Assembly (NCBI GenBank): GCA_002938045.1
Contig: PTLJ01000118.1
Coordinates: 1 to 5,397, forward strand
Direction: 5' to 3'
Source: Alphaproteobacteria bacterium MarineAlpha3_Bin4
GTDB taxonomy: Bacteria; Pseudomonadota; Alphaproteobacteria; Rhodospirillales; Casp-alpha2
Length of the DNA stretch: 5,397 nt
The position numbers were made by a program, and so were the translations under genes. Position 1 is the first letter of the stretch; each line of letters starts with the position of its first letter. Below the pieces are notes generated by a model. The model saw only the letters and a list, made by a program, of their open reading frames with translations, did not search any database and had not been told where the DNA came from. Shown piece by piece: positions 4,477 to 5,397 of this stretch.

Positions 4477-5397
4477 AGACCGGAAGTTCCTGTGGCCGAG
4501 TCCGGCGCAACCAGGTCACGACGATCAGCCGCGTCAGCATAATAGCCGTGAACATAGAAGTGACGATGCCGATCGCGAGCGTGACAGCAAAACCGCGCAC
4601 CGGTCCGGAGCCAAAACTATAGAGCAGCACAGCGGCGATCAACGTTGTCACGTTGGCATCGATGATTGTCATCAATGCCCGGCGGTAACCGGTGTCGATT
4701 GCCGAGATCGGCGTTCTTCCGCCACGCACCTCCTCGCGGATGCGCTCAAAGATCAATACGTTGGCATCGACGGCCATACCGATGGTCAAGACGATGCCGG
4801 CGATGCCCGGCAACGTCAGCGTTGCTTGCAACGCCGAAAGAGCGGCCAGGATCAAGAACATGTTGATGACCAGCGCCACGTCGGCCATCAGCCCGAAGAT
4901 GCCGTAGGCGATAACCATGAAGACGATGACGGTGATCATGCCGACGATTGAAGCGATCTTGCCGGCGGCGATGGAATCGGCACCAAGGCCAGGTCCAACA
5001 CTGCGTTCTTCGAGGATCGTCAGTGGCGCCGGAAGGGCGCCGGCGCGCAACAACAACGCCAGATCATGAGCATCCTGCACGGTGAAGTTGCCGCTGATCT
5101 GGCCGGTGCCGCCGAGGATCGGCTCGCGAATCACAGGCGCAGTAATAATTTTGCCGTCGAGGACGATGGCGAACGGCCGGCCGACATTCTTCGAGGTCAC
5201 GTCGCCGAACCGCTTGGCACCGGCAGAATCAAAGCGGAAGTTAACCACCGGCTCGTTGTTGCGCTGATCAAATCCCGGTTGCGAATCTACCAGTTGGTCG
5301 CCCGACACCATCACCCTCTTGTGGATCAAATACATTCTCGGTTGGCCGCTGGAGTCAACCTCGTCAGCGGACGGCAGTAGCTTTGTGCCGGCTGGCA
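4475..5397 (-). CDS. secD: protein translocase subunit SecD (partial, N-terminus beyond the window)
   Basis: The last 306 codons of SecD; the 5' end runs off the right edge. The frame stays open to position 5395, and the ATG at 5335 is internal (context QPRMYLIHKRVMVSGD), so it is not the start. SecD is the larger partner of SecF in the proton-driven Sec accessory complex. Visible parts are the end of the large periplasmic P1 domain with RPFAIVLDGKIITAPVI, the junction LRAGALPAPLTILEERSVGP, then five membrane helices with GMAVDANVLIFERIREE in TM4. Its Asp (codon 4766-4768) matches the conserved proton-pathway Asp. DANVTTLIAAVLL and GPVRGFAVTLAIGIVTSMFT follow. About 520 residues is usual, so roughly 40% is missing. 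yajC often lies upstream in this order of genes and would be to the right. Confidence 0.96.
   Translation of the reverse strand, partial: PAGTKLLPSADEVDSSGQPRMYLIHKRVMVSGDQLVDSQPGFDQRNNEPVVNFRFDSAGAKRFGDVTSKNVGRPFAIVLDGKIITAPVIREPILGGTGQISGNFTVQDAHDLALLLRAGALPAPLTILEERSVGPGLGADSIAAGKIASIVGMITVIVFMVIAYGIFGLMADVALVINMFLILAALSALQATLTLPGIAGIVLTIGMAVDANVLIFERIREEVRGGRTPISAIDTGYRRALMTIIDANVTTLIAAVLLYSFGSGPVRGFAVTLAIGIVTSMFTAIMLTRLIVVTWLRRTRPQELPV

Overview
The window looks like chromosomal DNA of an alphaproteobacterium, probably Rhodospirillales-like. The grounds are a GC-rich composition by eye, separate secD and secF genes, homologues of two mitochondrial complex I assembly factors (NDUFAF3/Mth938 and NDUFAF6/phytoene-synthase-like) close together, a stand-alone PuuD-type membrane domain, and a remnant of the alphaproteobacterial envelope protein EipA (DUF1134). 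The lineage is an inference from gene content; there is no rRNA or other marker in view.

Layout, right to left, because most genes are on the minus strand. The C-terminal part of secD enters from the right edge (4475-5397) and is followed after 9 bases by a complete secF (3515-4465). The secF stop is overlapped by a small Mth938-domain gene (3127-3576). A perfect bidirectional-looking hairpin with a T-run (3080-3107) separates this from a convergent plus-strand gene for a five-helix PuuD N-terminal-type membrane protein (2455-3063). A 193-base divergent promoter region follows. The minus-strand squalene/phytoene synthase-like gene (1413-2261) comes next, then a 191-base gap with dyad symmetries and a complete aldo/keto reductase (205-1221). 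Its stop overlaps, as ATGA, the start of a 57-codon frame that looks like the C-terminal end of EipA (35-208). Positions 1-34 hold nothing I can name.

How the genes fit together. SecD and SecF form the proton-driven accessory complex of the Sec translocon. The Mth938 and phytoene-synthase-like proteins are relatives of NDUFAF3 and NDUFAF6, which act in assembly of respiratory complex I in mitochondria. Their position beside secDF suggests a module for inserting and assembling respiratory membrane proteins. The phytoene-synthase-like protein has lost both Asp-rich motifs of the catalytic family, so a carotenoid or hopanoid role is unlikely. The PuuD-like gene sits between the two assembly-factor genes on the opposite strand with its own promoter and terminator, and appears to be a separate unit. 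The aldo/keto reductase and the EipA remnant look like a rearranged junction.

I see no CRISPR array, IS element, tRNA or rRNA gene. The most interesting points are the non-catalytic phytoene-synthase-like protein linked to Mth938 and SecDF, the PuuD-like domain without its cytochrome, the unusual start of the Mth938 gene, the truncated EipA frame, and an orphan perfect Shine-Dalgarno sequence plus hairpin in the reductase leader.
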